In this document: one piece after another, positions 49,106 to 61,400 of the stretch
Layout of the letters: each line of letters begins with the position of its first letter
Position numbering within the stretch: position 1 is the first letter of the stretch
Assembly: GCF_003265705.1 (NCBI RefSeq)
Contig: NW_020312904.1
Span: forward strand, 4,662,095-4,726,094
Source: Callorhinus ursinus
Lineage: Eukaryota > Chordata > Mammalia > Carnivora > Otariidae
Reading direction: 5' to 3'
Length of the DNA: 64,000 nucleotides
The notes under the pieces: model-generated
Seen by the model: only the letters and a program-made list of their open reading frames with translations
The model's database searches: none
Told to the model about the DNA's origin: nothing
Translations under genes and position numbers: made by a program

Positions 49106-49590
49106 CGGAAAGAAGGAGCGGTAGGCTGGATAATGACCTGCAGCGACATCAGGTCCTACTCTCTGGAACCTGTTACCTTATATGGCAAAGGGACTTTGCA
49201 GATGGGATTGAGGATCTTGAGATGGGGAGAGTCTCCTGAATTAGGGGGTGGGCCCGAACTGTGATTACAAGCGTCCTTATAAGAGGGGATTGGACAGCGA
49301 GGGGAGGCTGATGACAGAGGCAGAGCCCCGATGATGCTCTTTGAAGATGAGAGAAGTGTCCAGAAGGTGAAGAATAAAGGGGGCCGCTAGAAGCTGGAAA
49401 AGGATCTTCCCTGGAGCCTCTAGAGGGAGCATGGCCCTGGGGACACATCAGTTACAGCCCAGTGTGACCCGTTTTGGTCTTCTGGCCTCTAGGCTGTCAG
49501 AGAATAAATCTGTGTTTGGTTAAGCCACCAACTTTGTCATGACTTGTCACAGCAGCTGTAGGAAACCAAATAGGGGCTGCTGTGGAAAAA
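49106..49590 (+). mobile_element. Ancient LTR-like repeat (MaLR-type)
   Basis: Landmarks in order: CTTATATGGCAAAGGGACTT, TTGAGGATCTTGAGATGGGG, GGGTGGGCCCGAACTGTG, CGTCCTTATAAGAGGGG, GCCGCTAGAAGCTGGAAAAG, GTCTTCTGGCCTCTAGGC and CACAGCAGCTGTAGGAAACC. The class is assigned from the general shape, so the family name is uncertain. Confidence 0.55.
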
Positions 49591-49599
49591 AACTGTGTA

Positions 49600-50520
49600 G
49601 TTTAACATGAAATGAATACATTACTAGAAAAATACAATGCTCCAAGATTGGCACAAAGAAGAAAGGGAAAATCTAAGCAATCTTATAACCATTGAATCTG
49701 TAACTAAGAACCTTCCCACAAAGAAAACTCCAGGTCCAGATGGCTTCAACAGAGAATTCTACCGCACATTTAAGGAACAAGACTGCTTGCTTTACACCAG
49801 CCCCTGCAGAGAAAGAGGAAAAGAGATTGCCCAGCTCACTTCGTTAGACCAGTTTACCTTGACACAGAAAGAAAACTGGGCAATAGAAGGAAAAATTACA
49901 GGCAGATCTCACTTATGGATGTGATGCAAAAATTCTGAACAAAAAAAAAAAGTAGTAAAACACAACGAAACTGCAAAGTAGATTTAACAGCAGGAACTCC
50001 AATGTCATTTGCCATATTAACAGATTAAAGGAGAGCAATCATGCTATTATTTTAATAGGTGGGCACAAAGCATCTGATGGAGTTCAATATCTGTTCAGGA
50101 AATAAAGGACCTTTTGGACAACTTGGAATATAAATAATTGCCTTAACCTGGTAAAAGAACCCTACCCCCAAATCTATAGAAAACCTCTATTTATTGGGGA
50201 AATGTTGAAAGCTTTCCTTTTAAGATTGGCAGCAAAGCCAAAAAGCCCACTCGACCCACTTCTGTCCGACGCTGGCTTGGGGGGGGGGGGCCCAGGCGGT
50301 ATAATATGGCAGCAAAAGGAATGAACTCAGGAACTGGAAATGAAGAAACAAATTTGTCATCGCTCACCGAGAATATGATTTTGTAGGTGGCAACATAGAG
50401 GGATGCTATAGGTACATTATCAGAACTAATAGGACCGTTTAGGAAGTCAGTATACAAAAATCAGTTGGATTTCTATATACCCGAAACAAACAGAAAGCAA
50501 ACATTTTAAAAGATGCCACT
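49600..50520 (+). mobile_element. LINE-1 ORF2 (fingers/palm region), inactive
   Basis: A 95-codon frame at 49637-49924 carries the L1 ORF2 signature [12 protein letters not shown], then the frame is lost. Later landmarks include AGGTGGGCACAAAGCATCTG and AAAAATCAGTTGGATTTCTA. It contains a G12 run at 50279-50290. Confidence 0.85.
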
Positions 50521-50524
50521 TAAA

Positions 50525-52400
50525 CGCTGGCAACAATTGTATGCTAATAAATGAGACAACAGGAGAAATGGACAATGTGTAGAAAGATACACACTATCTA
50601 AACCGACTCAAGAAGAAATAGAAAATCTGAATAAAAATGTAAAAATAGTAAACTCATAACCAAAAAACTTTCCACAAGGTCCAGATGGCTTTACTGGTGA
50701 ACTCTATCAAATGTTTAAAGAATTACTGGCAATTCTTTATAAACTCTTCAAAATATCAAAGAGGAGGGAACACTTCACAGGTCATTCTGAGGCTATTATT
50801 ACCGCTGACACCAAAACAAGACAAGGATATCACAAGATATATCGCTTATAGAATATGCAAGCAAAAATCCTCAATAAAATATTAGCAAATAAACTCCAAT
50901 AACATATGAAAAGGATTACCCACCATGACCAAGTGGGGTTTATCCCAATAATGCAAAGTTGGCTTACCATCCAGAAATTAATTAATAGAATATGCCATAC
51001 CAATAAAATAATAAACAAAAACCACATGATCATCTCAATAGATAAAGAAAAAACTTTTGATAAAATGTGATGCCTTTTCATGATAAAAATGCTCAACAAG
51101 CTAATAATTTCAGGGAACTTCTTCTTCAGCCTGATAAAGAGCATCAGTGAGAAACCCACAGCTAACATCGTATGTAATGGTGAAAGACAGGACGATTCCC
51201 CCTGAAGATCAGGAACAAGATGAAAATGCCTACCCTCACGACTTCTATCCAATATTGTACTGGGGGCGGAGGGACTGGCCCAGGCAATTAGGCAAGAAAA
51301 AGAGTTGTCCAGCTTGAAAAGGAAGAAGTGAAATGATTTCTATTCACAGATGACTTGATCTTATATATAGAAAATCCTGAACAATCTACTACGCACTGAA
51401 CTACGTTATTAGTTAAATTAATTTTTAGAACTAAGAAATGAGTTCATTAAGGTTTCAGGATACAAAAATCCATCAATATACAATAATCAGTTGTATTTCT
51501 ATACACTGGCAATGAATAATCTGAAAATAAAGTGAGGAAAAAATTCATTTATAATAGCACTGAAAAGAAAAAACACTTAGGAATATATTTAACAAAAGAA
51601 GTGCAAAGCATATGCTCTGAAAACTGTAAAGTGTTGCTGAGGGAAATTAATGAATATCTAAATAAATGGAAATACATCCCATGTTCAGGGATCAGAATAA
51701 TTAATATTATTAAGATGGCAGTACTCAAACTTATCTATAGATTCTGTGTAATCCCTATCAGAATCCCAGCTGGCGTCTTTGGTGTCTGATCCAAAATCTG
51801 TATGAACGTTCAAGGAACCCAGATATCCAAAACAATTTTGGAAATGAAGAAAAAAGTTGGACTTACATTTCCAGGTTTCCAAATTTATCACAAAACTACA
51901 GTGATCAAAGACAGTGTGGTCTTGGTGTAAGTATAGGCATATAGATTAATGGAATAGTATTGAGAGTCCAGAAATGAACCTTCACAATGGTGGTCAATCT
52001 ATTTTTCGCAAGGGTGCCAAGACCAATAAATGGGAAAGAATTGTCTCTCTGATGAACAATGCCACCACAACTGGTTTATCCACATGCAAAAGAATGAAGT
52101 TGGACCCCTACCTCACACCTTATAACTAAAAAAATTAATTCAAAATGGATCAGAAACCTAAATGTAAGACCTAAAGAGAAGACATACAGGTAAATCTTCA
52201 TGATCTTCAGTTCAGCAATAGTTTCTTTGCTCTGACCCCAAAAGCACAGGCAATCAAAGAAACAAACAGGGAAATCGGGACTTCATCAAGATTCAAAACT
52301 TGTGCTTCAAAGGATACCACCAAGAAAATGAAAAGACAAGCCACAGAATGGAGACAGATTTTGCAAATTGTATAGCTGATCATGGCTACTATATGTCATT
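50525..52400 (+). mobile_element. Second LINE-1 ORF2 relic, sense
   Basis: The same ORF2 zone reappears (AATTGTATGCTAATAAATGA, ACTCAAGAAGAAATAGAAAA, AAGGTCCAGATGGCTTTACT at about 50674), so this is a separate copy about 1 kb after the first. It continues through a degraded active-site region (TATTCACAGATGACTTGATC near 51340, reading F-T-D-D) to the ORF2 end. Stops interrupt all frames. Confidence 0.85.
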
Positions 52401-53050
52401 GTACAGGAAAACTACATTTTGTGTATCCATTCATCAGCTAATGGGCATTTGGGCTGTTTCTGTCCTTTGGCCCATACCCTCCCGTCCCTCTGTAAAGCCA
52501 CCCTTGGAAACTCCGTTTATTATCTGTCCATGCCGCAGTGTCGTTTAGGAGGACCCACACCATCAATTTTATTTCCCTGGAAGATTGCTGTCTCTGTCGG
52601 GGAATTTTTTTTGGTAACAGCTGTGAGATAGATTCAAACACTCCAATTTACCTATGTAAAGAGTTCAGTGGTTTTTAGCATTTTAACAAGGTGTGCAACC
52701 ATCACTGCAATCAATTTTAGAACATTTCATCATCCTAGAAAAGAAACCTCACACCCTTTCGCTATGACCTTCTAATACACCCACCACAAGGAAACAACTA
52801 ATCTGCACTCCATCTCTGCAAATCTGCCTGTCCTGGGCAGCTCCTACAGAAGGAATCACACGGTAGGCAGTCTCTTGTGGCTTCTTTCATTAGCATAATG
52901 GTTACCAGGGTCATCTGTGTGCCAGCATGTGTCAGCACATTCTGTTTGTTTATCGGTGGATGGCCATTTGGGTTACTTTCCCTTTCTGACCATTACAAAT
53001 AGTGCTGCTATGAACGTTCATACACATTTACATGCAAATACAGAATTGAT
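52401..53050 (-). mobile_element. LINE-1 3'UTR fragments, antisense
   Basis: Reversed landmarks occur twice: TCCATTCATCAGCTAATGGG with CATTTGGGCTGTTTCTG near 52430, and later TTAACAAGGTGTGCAACC, TAGCATAATGGTTACCAGGG, TATCGGTGGATGGCCATTTG and GTGCTGCTATGAACGTTC. These meet the sense LINE-1 tail to tail. Confidence 0.75.
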
Positions 53051-54199
53051 GTCCCCTCCCAGTCTGAGCCCTCTGAGCATCTTGGAGAGGTTTCTATCTG
53101 CCTCCAAGGCCTGGAGAGAGAGGAGCCTGACTGCACATCCATGCTGAGCTGAAGGTGTTTGCAGACTGCCCTTGACTCCTGGGACCCTCCTCACTGCCCC
53201 ACACCAACTGCATGCCCCAGGGACCCAGGGCGGGGGTGGGGGGGATGGCCCACACAGGCATTTCTCCAGCCCCGACTCCCCTCTGTCCAAAGAGGTCGCT
53301 TCTCTATGAATAGCCCTGAATCAAAGAGCATGCTGAGGCTGGAGAACTTCAGGCTCCAGTTGATCCCTTTGGTGGCTTTAAAAATAGACCAGCCATTATG
53401 CACGTAATATGTTAAGGCCCGGATTAGCATAATATGGTAATTGGCTCTGAGGCCAGATCAGGCCCCTTGCCTTTGAGCTGTGTCCCCAGGTTGGAGCCTC
53501 CAGCAGTCAAACCGGCAAGTATCTAAAGCAAAGCGTTTGCACCTGGGCAAAGCCAGCCTTCCTGCACAGTGCTCACTGTCGCTTGGAGGGAGGAAGAGCA
53601 GAGGTTCCGGAGGCTGTGCGGGCTGGGCCAGCACTGTGCATTCACAAACGCACACAAACGCATCCACCCGGGAACTGGAGCGGTAGGCCAGAGATAAATG
53701 GAAAATTTTTGGAATTTAATTAACGTAATGGTAGTCCTTCAGCCCCACACAGATCAATTTGCAGAAGCAACATTTCAATCCAGGCTCTTTATCACCCCGT
53801 GGAGGCCGGTTACACAGAGATAACGGAGAAGCTGTTGTGTGGTTCTGGAGGTGATTTGTCTTGGAGACAATCCCTACGGTTATGGTTAAGGAAGCATCGT
53901 TACTCAGACATGTTGTGCAAAATGAATGTGTCCGGTTTGATGACTGGCATTGAGTGCTCTTGATAAGAGTCTGAGAGCCCTGATGTGTCCTTGAAATAGC
54001 CAGACACCGAGTTCACCCTAGAAGCAGGACTCAGTGGGTTCTGGGGCCCATGCCTGGGGTTTCTGCTGCCTCCTCCCTGGTGTCCCGGCTGCTGTCTGCC
54101 AACTCTGGGAGAGAATAAGCTCCCCACCTTTGAGGTGATCAAACATAGAATAAAACCTTAGAGGTGCTAGTAGATGCTGCTGGTTGCTGAGCCAATAGC
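53051..54199. other. Non-repetitive intergenic DNA; candidate conserved element at 53290-53960
   Basis: No transposon landmark and no coding frame. 53330-53450 has a motif-rich AT segment (TTTAAAAATAGACC, a MEF2-like box; GATTAGCATAATATGGTAATT, homeodomain-like), and 53690-53960 another (GGAATTTAATTAACG). Function is inference from composition only. Confidence 0.4.
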
Positions 54200-54379
54200 C
54201 ACCTCTGGTCAGAGCCACAATAGCCCACAAAGCACCTAATCTCCCAGCCTCTCTTGCAGTCAGGCAAGGATGGCCTGGTGGCACCATTCTGGTTATAAAG
54301 ATGTGAGCGAGTCACTGGGGCATGCTTCTGGGAAAGCTTTGAAAAAGTACCAGAGTTTGCTGCCATTTTCTGTTTTTGT

Positions 54380-54428
<49 letters not shown>

Positions 54429-54665
54429 TTCAGACCGGAATGCAGAGGTAATGTCTTGATCTCAGCAGCCATTTTGTGGCCATGAGGATCATAGTCACAG
54501 GCTGAGGAGGACAGAGCAGAAGGACAGTAGGAGCCTGAGCATTGACGACATTGTTGGACTGAATCAGCTGAACCTAACCTCTGGACTTTTCCACAAGACA
54601 AAACAAGCCCCTCACTTGTTTAGTTGGGCTAAGGGCTCCGTCCCAGGCAGCACTAACTGGTACAG
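54200..54665 (+). repeat. Ancient LTR-like repeat containing a (GT)23 tract
   Basis: Landmarks: CCAGCCTCTCTTGCAGTCAG, GGGCATGCTTCTGGGAAAGC, CAGCAGCCATTTTGTGGCC, AGGAGCCTGAGCATTGACG, ACATTGTTGGACTGAATC and TTGTTTAGTTGGGC, then a CTAACTGGTAC end. This resembles old mammalian LTR consensus; family uncertain. Confidence 0.45.
54381..54426. repeat. (GT)23 microsatellite
   Basis: 46 uninterrupted bases; probably length-variable. Confidence 0.95.
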
Positions 54666-55079
54666 CAGGATGTTCCATCTGTCTGGAGTTCAGGTGAGAC
54701 ACCTGGCAGTCTGGGCTCATCAGCACTCACCTATCTGCAATGAGTGAGGCCTCCTGGGGATGAGGGAAGAGGGCCCAGAAGAAAGCCCAATGTGGGCCTT
54801 AGAGAAGGGCACTTCGAGGGAGCAGATCCCTTCAGAGAGTGGGGGAAGATGGACGAAGAGTTTGGGGAAGAAGATATTGCAGAAGCCAGGGGTCTTCTAT
54901 TGTTTTGGCCACTCCTGGCATCTCTTCCTGAATAAATGATAGGGGCGTCACTCTCCATAGCCAGGGGCTGGAATTCATCCTCTACCCTCTGACCTCTTCT
55001 TCCCCCTCTGCCCCCATCTCAACAACTGGTCTGGGCTCCTCAAATCATTTCCCTTCTGCGGCTCTTCTCTCTCCATCTC

Positions 55080-55930
55080 CTCTACCCCTCTGGCACTGCC
55101 TTAGTCTAAGCTGCCATGGGGTCCTGCCTGGCCCACTGCAGACTCCTCCTACGGCCCCCGCCCTGCCCCCATGCAGCCTTGCTCTGCACGCTGACAGATG
55201 GTTTTCCAAAGTCTGCACACTGCTCCTCGGCTTAAACCCTCAGTGCCTCCCCCACTACCCTTCTATGAAGCCCAACCTCCTTGGCATTGGCCGCAAGACC
55301 CTTTATGATCTGGTCCCTGCCTACCTCCCCATGCCGGTCTTAGCCAGCACTGCAGGCATTTCAGGTGATGCTCCATGACCTGAGCAAGTCACATTCTCCC
55401 AGGTTTAGGGGCTTTGCTCTTCCGTCTTCCTCCAGTGCCTTTCCCCTGGCCTTGGGGGTGAGCTCCTACTCATCCCCTGGGAGCCCCACCAAGCTCGTCC
55501 TCTGGGAGGTCCAGCTTCTGGGGTCAGAGTCATCTGCAGTTTCGCTTCCATCTGTGGCACTCTGCTGGATCCAGGGGAGTTGCAGAGCTCAGCAAACTGT
55601 GCCACAGTGAATCTCGTCTGTGCGTAGGCCCCCCACTAGCATGTGAGCTCCTTGATGTCATGTCTGAGTTAAAGCACCAGCCCCAGGCTCTGCATGGCAC
55701 TTGGTAAGTCAATGATGGATGCGTAGAAAGACGGGGGGACGGATCGCTGGATGCACGCATTCCCCTGCCTTATTTGTCTCCATAACACTTAGCGCCTTCT
55801 GCATCCTAAACCTTTATTTATGATTTCTTGTCCATCTTTCCAAACTAAAGTGTCAGCCCCATGAGGACAGAGACTGCTCTGTGGACGACCACGTTCTCAG
55901 AGTCTGGAACTGCCACAGATGTGTGGTAGC
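55080..55930 (+). mobile_element. L2 LINE relics, two adjacent 3' ends
   Basis: The first covers about 55080-55730 (TGCACACTGCTCCTCGGC, AAGACCCTTTATGATCTGG, CCCTGCCTACCTCCCCATG, then AGGCTCTGCATGGCACTTG). The second is at about 55770-55930 (CTCCATAACACTTAGCGCC, AAAGTGTCAGCCCCATGAGG). Both are diverged. Confidence 0.6.
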
Positions 55931-58100
55931 TGCTCGGATCAGGCTCCGGGATCCCTCCCACCCAGCCCGGGGCACCTTTGGTTTTCTCACATGGTCTCTC
56001 CAGGATCACGTGGGAACAGAGGTGGCACAGAAGGGGATGAGCGAACTCAAGGCCAGTTCAGGGCCAGATGGGGAACAAGGTCTCCCCTCAAGCATCTGGA
56101 ATTCTGGCAGTGGGTCACACGCTGTATTTTCAAGCCTCCGAGCACGTGGGGCTGGGGGCGGGACGGTCAGAGGAGTAAGACTTGGGTGAAGCGAGAGTTC
56201 CAGATGGGCGCTCGGGAAGGCTTCCTGGAGGAGGTGGCTATGAACTGGGCCTGGGAGGATAAGCAGAATGAAGACGGGCAGACACCAGTGCAGAGGGGCA
56301 GGGGGTTGGGGCTGGGAAGGAAGGCAGGGGTTGGTTTGGAGTCCCGGGTGCCGTGGGTGGAGGCATCAGCAGAAGGCTGAGAGCAAGACCACTTATAACA
56401 TCTGAGAAAGAACCCGGGGAGGCAGCTGGAAGGAGCAGGAATAAGCTGACACGGTGGTGCTCCTGGGAGGATTGTGAGTCATGGTCTCGCTAATCCCGCC
56501 GACAGCTGGCCCCCAGAGGTGATTTTGGGGGTGGGCGTGACTCCAGCTGGCCAGTCAGCGTCTTCTCTGGGACGTCCCCTGGCCTCCTGGACCAGCTTCC
56601 CAGGCATGGAAGCCGTGGGTGCAGAGTAAGGCCAAGCCACGGAGCAAGCGTCGGAGAGAGGAGGGGCAGCACAGCGGGGTGCCGTTTGGGGCACCTGCAG
56701 GGGCTCAGGCCAAGTGGACCGTCTTCCGAGCTTCCACAGACTGCCCTGCTCGACGGAGGTTTGCCGAGCACCATGGGCAGGGTGGGGGGCCACCAGCCCT
56801 TGTCCCGTGGGAGCACACCTGACCTGTCCCCTGGCATCTGGCAGTACTGGAGCCCGTGGGTGTTCCGTGGAGAAACATCTAGACGTCTGGACTTGAGAAC
56901 GTGATGGCTGCTCCTTACGACGTCCGTCAGCCCCTGCAGAGCCAGGGGGAAGAAAGTACGGCTTCGTCCAAGGGGCTCCCTCTGCCTGGGGCTGAGAAAA
57001 CCAAGGGCTTAGCAGGGCTGCAAAAGCCAATCTCCGCCCCCCAGCTAGGGCTTCTGGGAGGGAGGTGGGAGGTGAGAGCGGCAGTAGGGGAAGGAAGCTT
57101 GGGGCCCTCCGGATACCCCTGCACCGCGCTCCTGGCTGAGCCAACAGCGGTGACCCTGAACTCCCTGGAAAGGCCCCCCCAGGTGCAGCCTACCTGGGAG
57201 CCCACTGCAGGGGCTGCCCCAGGGCCCACAGATAACCCCAGGCATGGAGGCGGCCCAGCTCGGAAGGCGGTTGCTAAGAAACCGACATCTGAAGGCCGAT
57301 GTCCAAATGTAAGGCTAAGACCCAGTAAGAACCCCAGCTTTCTTCCCTGGCCCACGGAGTCTTCAGAGACCCAAATCCCCAGAGGCCGTGTAAGGCTTTA
57401 GGGGAGCAGGAGTCCAGATCCCACAGACAGGACCACGGGGACTCAGCCCTGACACAGGCCAGACCTCAGACCAAGCACTGACAGAGCATTCTTGGGTCCT
57501 CCTTCCGGATGCAGCCCGGGAGGACAGTGGGTGACGAAGATGCGCCCAGGAAAACAGACACTACCACCACGGGAAGGACGTCCGCGGATGTCAGCTGCAC
57601 GGGGCTCACCGGGCCACTCTGGTAATCTCCCCGTGTGCCAACACACACTACTGTGCACACACGGACACACACGGGGTTCACGTGCATGCACACATTCACA
57701 CCCAGGACGCAGACATAGGGAGACATAGGCACACTCACCTGGATACACACACGCACAGGAGAACAGACACACACAGGGCCTGAGTACACACACACACACG
57801 TGTGCACACCGGGTTTATTTACACCCCCGTCTGCTTTGTCCAGCAAACCCCAAAGGTCCCATCTTAAATGTCAGTTTGATCAGAAAGGCCGTCCCTGAAA
57901 CCCTTCCAGCTGGGAAACCATGGGGTCCCCTTACCAGACCCCATATACACATATGCAGCAGCTGAATGCGCGCCTAGAACGTAAACTCGTTCTAAAAACG
58001 GAAGCTTTTCCACTGGATACCCGGTACTGGACTCATGGCAGGGTCTCACTGAGTGTTCATTAAATTCAATGAACGTTTCATAGGTGCCCTTTCTTCTGCC
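55931..58100. other. GC-rich intergenic DNA, no gene recognised
   Basis: Open frames of up to 221 codons (antisense 56479-57144) and 166 codons (56901-57401 +) overlap each other and match nothing I know; GC-rich DNA is poor in stops. 56215-56270 has an ancient-repeat passage (GCTTCCTGGAGGAGGTGGC). A CA-rich stretch is at 57640-57810. Confidence 0.45.
57640..57810. repeat. Interrupted CA-rich low-complexity stretch
   Basis: Repeated ACACAC blocks broken by CACGTGCATGCACAC and similar sequence; the last pure block is near 57788-57799. Confidence 0.8.
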
Positions 58101-58916
58101 TCTCCTTTTGGAAAGGATAAGGATTTTTTTTGCTCATTTTGCTTGTTTTTTTTTCATGCATTTTGTTATTTTTAAATGAAACGTGAAAATCTTCTCAGCA
58201 GTTTTCTTCACAACGATAATTTAGGCTGCTCCAAACCTCAGTGCATAATGATAATATTTCTATATGGCCTCAGATCAAAATCAATAATTTCATCTTTTGG
58301 GATGCTGTCAATAACATCAAGTGAGCGAAAGAAGCTTGGTATTTTCACAATGGGTTTTACCCAGTTGCTGGGGGTTCATGGGAACTAGATGGTAGGGTTC
58401 TCCAGCACAGTCTGAGGACAGACTTCCAGCCCCTCTCCGGGAGTCTCCGCCCACTGGGGGGGGGTCTGCCCTGGGGCCCCAGGTCCCGCCCCTTCCCTTC
58501 TGGAGGGCACCCACCTGCGAGAATATCTGGAGGGGTCCTGACCAACACTTGTACCTTCCCCATCATGCTTTGCTCCGGTCTTCTTTTCCAGAAGGCCTCC
58601 TGAAACCCAGTTTCCAGGAATGAGTGGTTCATATGCTCCCTCTGGGCCTCTGGAAAGAAACACGTCTCTATCTTTAGGAGGAGGTTAACAGTGTCAAGGG
58701 GAGACGGACGCTCCAGCCTCCTGAGCGGTCCCTCTGTCTAGATAAAGAATGTCCGGGGCATCCAGAAGCCATGGTCCTCCCCCTGGAAGGGAGCGCTGTT
58801 TGTTTCCTAACCAAGACTTGATCCCAGTTCTCTCCCGCCAGCTCGCTCGCTGCCCTCATTGTGCGCCAAGGTGGCCTTGGGACGAACAGCCAACAATCAA
58901 GTGAATGAGTTGAAAG
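58101..58916. other. AT-rich then GC-rich intergenic DNA; no gene recognised
   Basis: 58100-58340 is an AT-rich island (T-runs, GCATAATGATAATATTTC, ATCAAAATCAATAATTTC) in GC-rich surroundings, with no repeat landmark. 58380-58916 has no recognised feature. Confidence 0.4.
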
Positions 58917-59010
58917 TGCTGGACCAGCTGTCTAGACTTGACTTCTAACTCAGTGAACAGTGGAGCCTCGGTTTGCTCATCTTGTAGAGTGGGAACGTTC
59001 AATGAGCTTG
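58917..59010 (+). repeat. MIR SINE relic
   Basis: GACTTGACTTCTAACTCAGT, then GCCTCGGTTTGCTCATCTTG and AGAGTGGGAACG follow the sense MIR order (compare CCTCAGTTTCCTCATCTGTAAAATGGG in the consensus). Partial. Confidence 0.45.
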
Positions 59011-59369
59011 TTTACATAAAGATAAATCAAGAAAGCAGGTTGCAATGGGTACAGGTCTTCATGACCCCGAGTCTAAGAGGCTGGTAGAAGCTTCCAAATA
59101 ATACTCGTGCATGAGGAACCCTAGGAGCAACGTTCCCCCGTGAGGGTGCGGTGGTGCGCACACATACAAAGATGGCTAGCTCGCCTGCCTCGCAGAGGCC
59201 ATTGTGGCTGAAACATCGGCCAGTGGCTCCTGGGGTTTGATGGTACAACCTCTGGGATGTTAAGAGGAAGCCAGAAGCAGGGAGCATTCGCCTCCTAAAA
59301 GGCAAAAGGAAATAGCAAGTGGCCATCGGGGCAATGAGCTCAGGCTCTCATCGTGTTTTCTGGATTCAA

Positions 59370-59465
59370 AGCTGCCCACCCCCACTTACCCGCTCTGTGG
59401 CCTTGGGCACATCGTTTACTACACTTTTGCCTCAGCTTCTTATCTTCAGAACGTGGATAATGTAT
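59370..59465 (+). repeat. MIR SINE relic
   Basis: CTCTGTGGCCTTGGGCACAT and GCCTCAGCTTCTTATCTTCA are recognisable MIR core sequence in sense. Confidence 0.65.
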
Positions 59466-59517
59466 CAGTGGGGAGGTTTTCAGTTCCAAAGAAAGAAAGA
59501 AAAAGAATGGGCTTTTA

Positions 59518-59731
59518 TTTATTTTTTTTTTTTTTAAGATTTTTACTTATTTGAGAGAGAGAGACAGAGAGAGTGAGCGTGTGGGGAGGAGCAGAGGAAG
59601 AGGGACGAGCAGACTCTGAGCTGAGCTGGGAGCGCCACGCGGGGCCCAGTCCCAGGACCTTGAGACCATGAGCTGAGCCAAAATCAAGAGTTGGACGCCC
59701 AACCACCTGAGCTCCCCCCAGGCGCCTCCCA
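59518..59731 (-). mobile_element. CAN-SINE
   Basis: The reverse strand starts GGGAGGCGCCTGGGGGGAGC and includes CTCAGCTCAGAGTCTGCTCG and a T-rich tail at 59520-59537. A 12-base perfect target duplication AATGGGCTTTTA is at 59506-59517 and 59732-59743. Its head differs from the other copies (GGGGGAGCTC in place of GGTGGCTCAG). Confidence 0.93.
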
Positions 59732-59743
59732 AATGGGCTTTTA

Positions 59744-61310
59744 ATGTAAAGAGAACTTATTCCTTCATCAGACTGAAAGGCTCGGGTGAAGCTGGTGTCA
59801 GCTGCTCAGTGATGTAATGGAATTTCTCGTTTCCTGCAGTCTCCCTAATCTCCTTGGTATCGGATTCATTTTGAAGTTGACTCCCTTCACAGTCCTAAGA
59901 GGACCTCCAGCAGCGTGGGGGCTCTACGTTTCCTCATCCATATCCTTGGAGAGAGACAGAGTCTCTGTGCCAGCGCTCCTGGAAATGGCCTTGGTACTAC
60001 TGTTCAGACCAGCCTCAGTCATACCCCCAGCCCTGAACCAATCACAAGGTCAGGGCATTGGACTGCCCAGAATGACTTAGCTCAGATCAGGTGCTCTGGG
60101 AGGAAAGCCAGCTCACCTGCACATGCAAATGCACAGGGGCTGGTGGAAGGGAGACAGGTGTTAGGAGCTACCCAACAGTGATCGGTCCTCCTCCACAGAC
60201 AGGTCCTTCTTCCATCTGTGTGTGCTGCCTACACCTGCATAAACGCACCTGTTCTGTCCTGAAAGCCAGGTGACCATGATCTCCCCCCAGCAAGCCACCC
60301 CCGCCCCCTGGTTCGGGTGCCAGGGAAACCCACAGCTCTTCCATCGAGTCTGGAGGGAGCTCATCATGGTACAAGGACAGGACGACAGAGGGAAACTAAG
60401 TCACGGGACCGAAGCTTCCCGCGGGAGAGCAGGCCTCCGGTGCGGTTTAGTGTGAGATGTTCTCAGTGTCATCGGTGCCCCAGATCTTTCTCTGTCACTC
60501 TCCTTGTCTTTCCTCCCCCAGGTGTGGGCTTTATCCTCAGTGGGTTTTTCCTCAAACGAGCCACACGGTTGCCAACAGCTCCCAGGGTTACGTGTGTCCG
60601 TGCACAATGGTAGAAAGAAAGCAATCGGCAGTTTTGATTGTCAGTGTGGATAAGCCAGCCTCAGACTCTGTATGGCGAGTAACAGAAACCCAACTCAGAT
60701 CAGCTTAGGGGAAAAGAGAATATGTACTGGGAGCCCAGGTGGCTGGGATGGGGAGGGCGCTGGACATCCCATAGGAAGTGGGGGGGCGGGCTCAGGCCAG
60801 GTTCAGCTGGGTGCTAAGGGGCAGGAGATGCCTGCTGACGCCTGAGTTACTCATACTTTACCGTTAACTCATGTTTGCAGGACTTGGTATATTTAACAAA
60901 GCTTGCATGTCGAACATACTGGCTCCCCCTCTCCCCGGGGCCCTCCCTGGGGCGAGGCAGAAGTCAGGGGCAGAGCAGGATCTTGTGGGGGGGAGACAAG
61001 ATCGGCCTCCAGTGCTGAGAGCAGCCCCCACCCCAGCTCCTCGCCGGCAGTCCCCATGTCGTGTGCGGTACGTGCCCTGGGCCAGGCAGTGGTTAAGAAC
61101 TCAGGAAGTTCAGAGCTGGAGAAGGCCTGGAAGCCACACAGGGAGGAATGGGAGACAGAGCGGCATCGTTCATGAGTCAGGTCCGTGTCGCTGACCCTGC
61201 TGCTCAGGGTCTTGCCTGCCTGGGTGCCATGAGTGTTTGTGGGATCCTATTGAATGGATGTGGCGGCCAGGAGCACGTGCTCCCACAATCCTAATGCAAA
61301 CTGGGCATTT
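59744..61310. other. Intergenic, no gene recognised
   Basis: Around 60650-60730 a passage (GTAACAGAAACCCAACTCAG, ATCAGCTTAGGGGAAAAGAG) resembles an ancient interspersed repeat. Open frames stay under 110 codons and are unrecognised. Confidence 0.45.
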
Positions 61311-61400
61311 GCATCCCCAGTCCACAGATGGGGAACACTGAGGCCCAGGGAGATGAGCGGCCTCATCCAGCCAGGTAGCAGTAGGACCAGGAGTGGGCCG
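61311..61400 (-). repeat. MIR SINE relic
   Basis: Reversed MIR: CCCAGTCCACAGATGGGGAA, CACTGAGGCCCAGGGAGATG, CATCCAGCCAGGTAGCAG. Confidence 0.6.

Noticed and set aside
49637..49924. 95-codon frame with the PGPDGF motif
   Set aside because: A LINE-1 ORF2 fragment ending in stops; not a separate coding gene.
56479..57401. Overlapping long frames on both strands (221, 166 and 142 codons)
   Set aside because: GC-rich DNA with few stops; frames overlap each other and none is recognisable.
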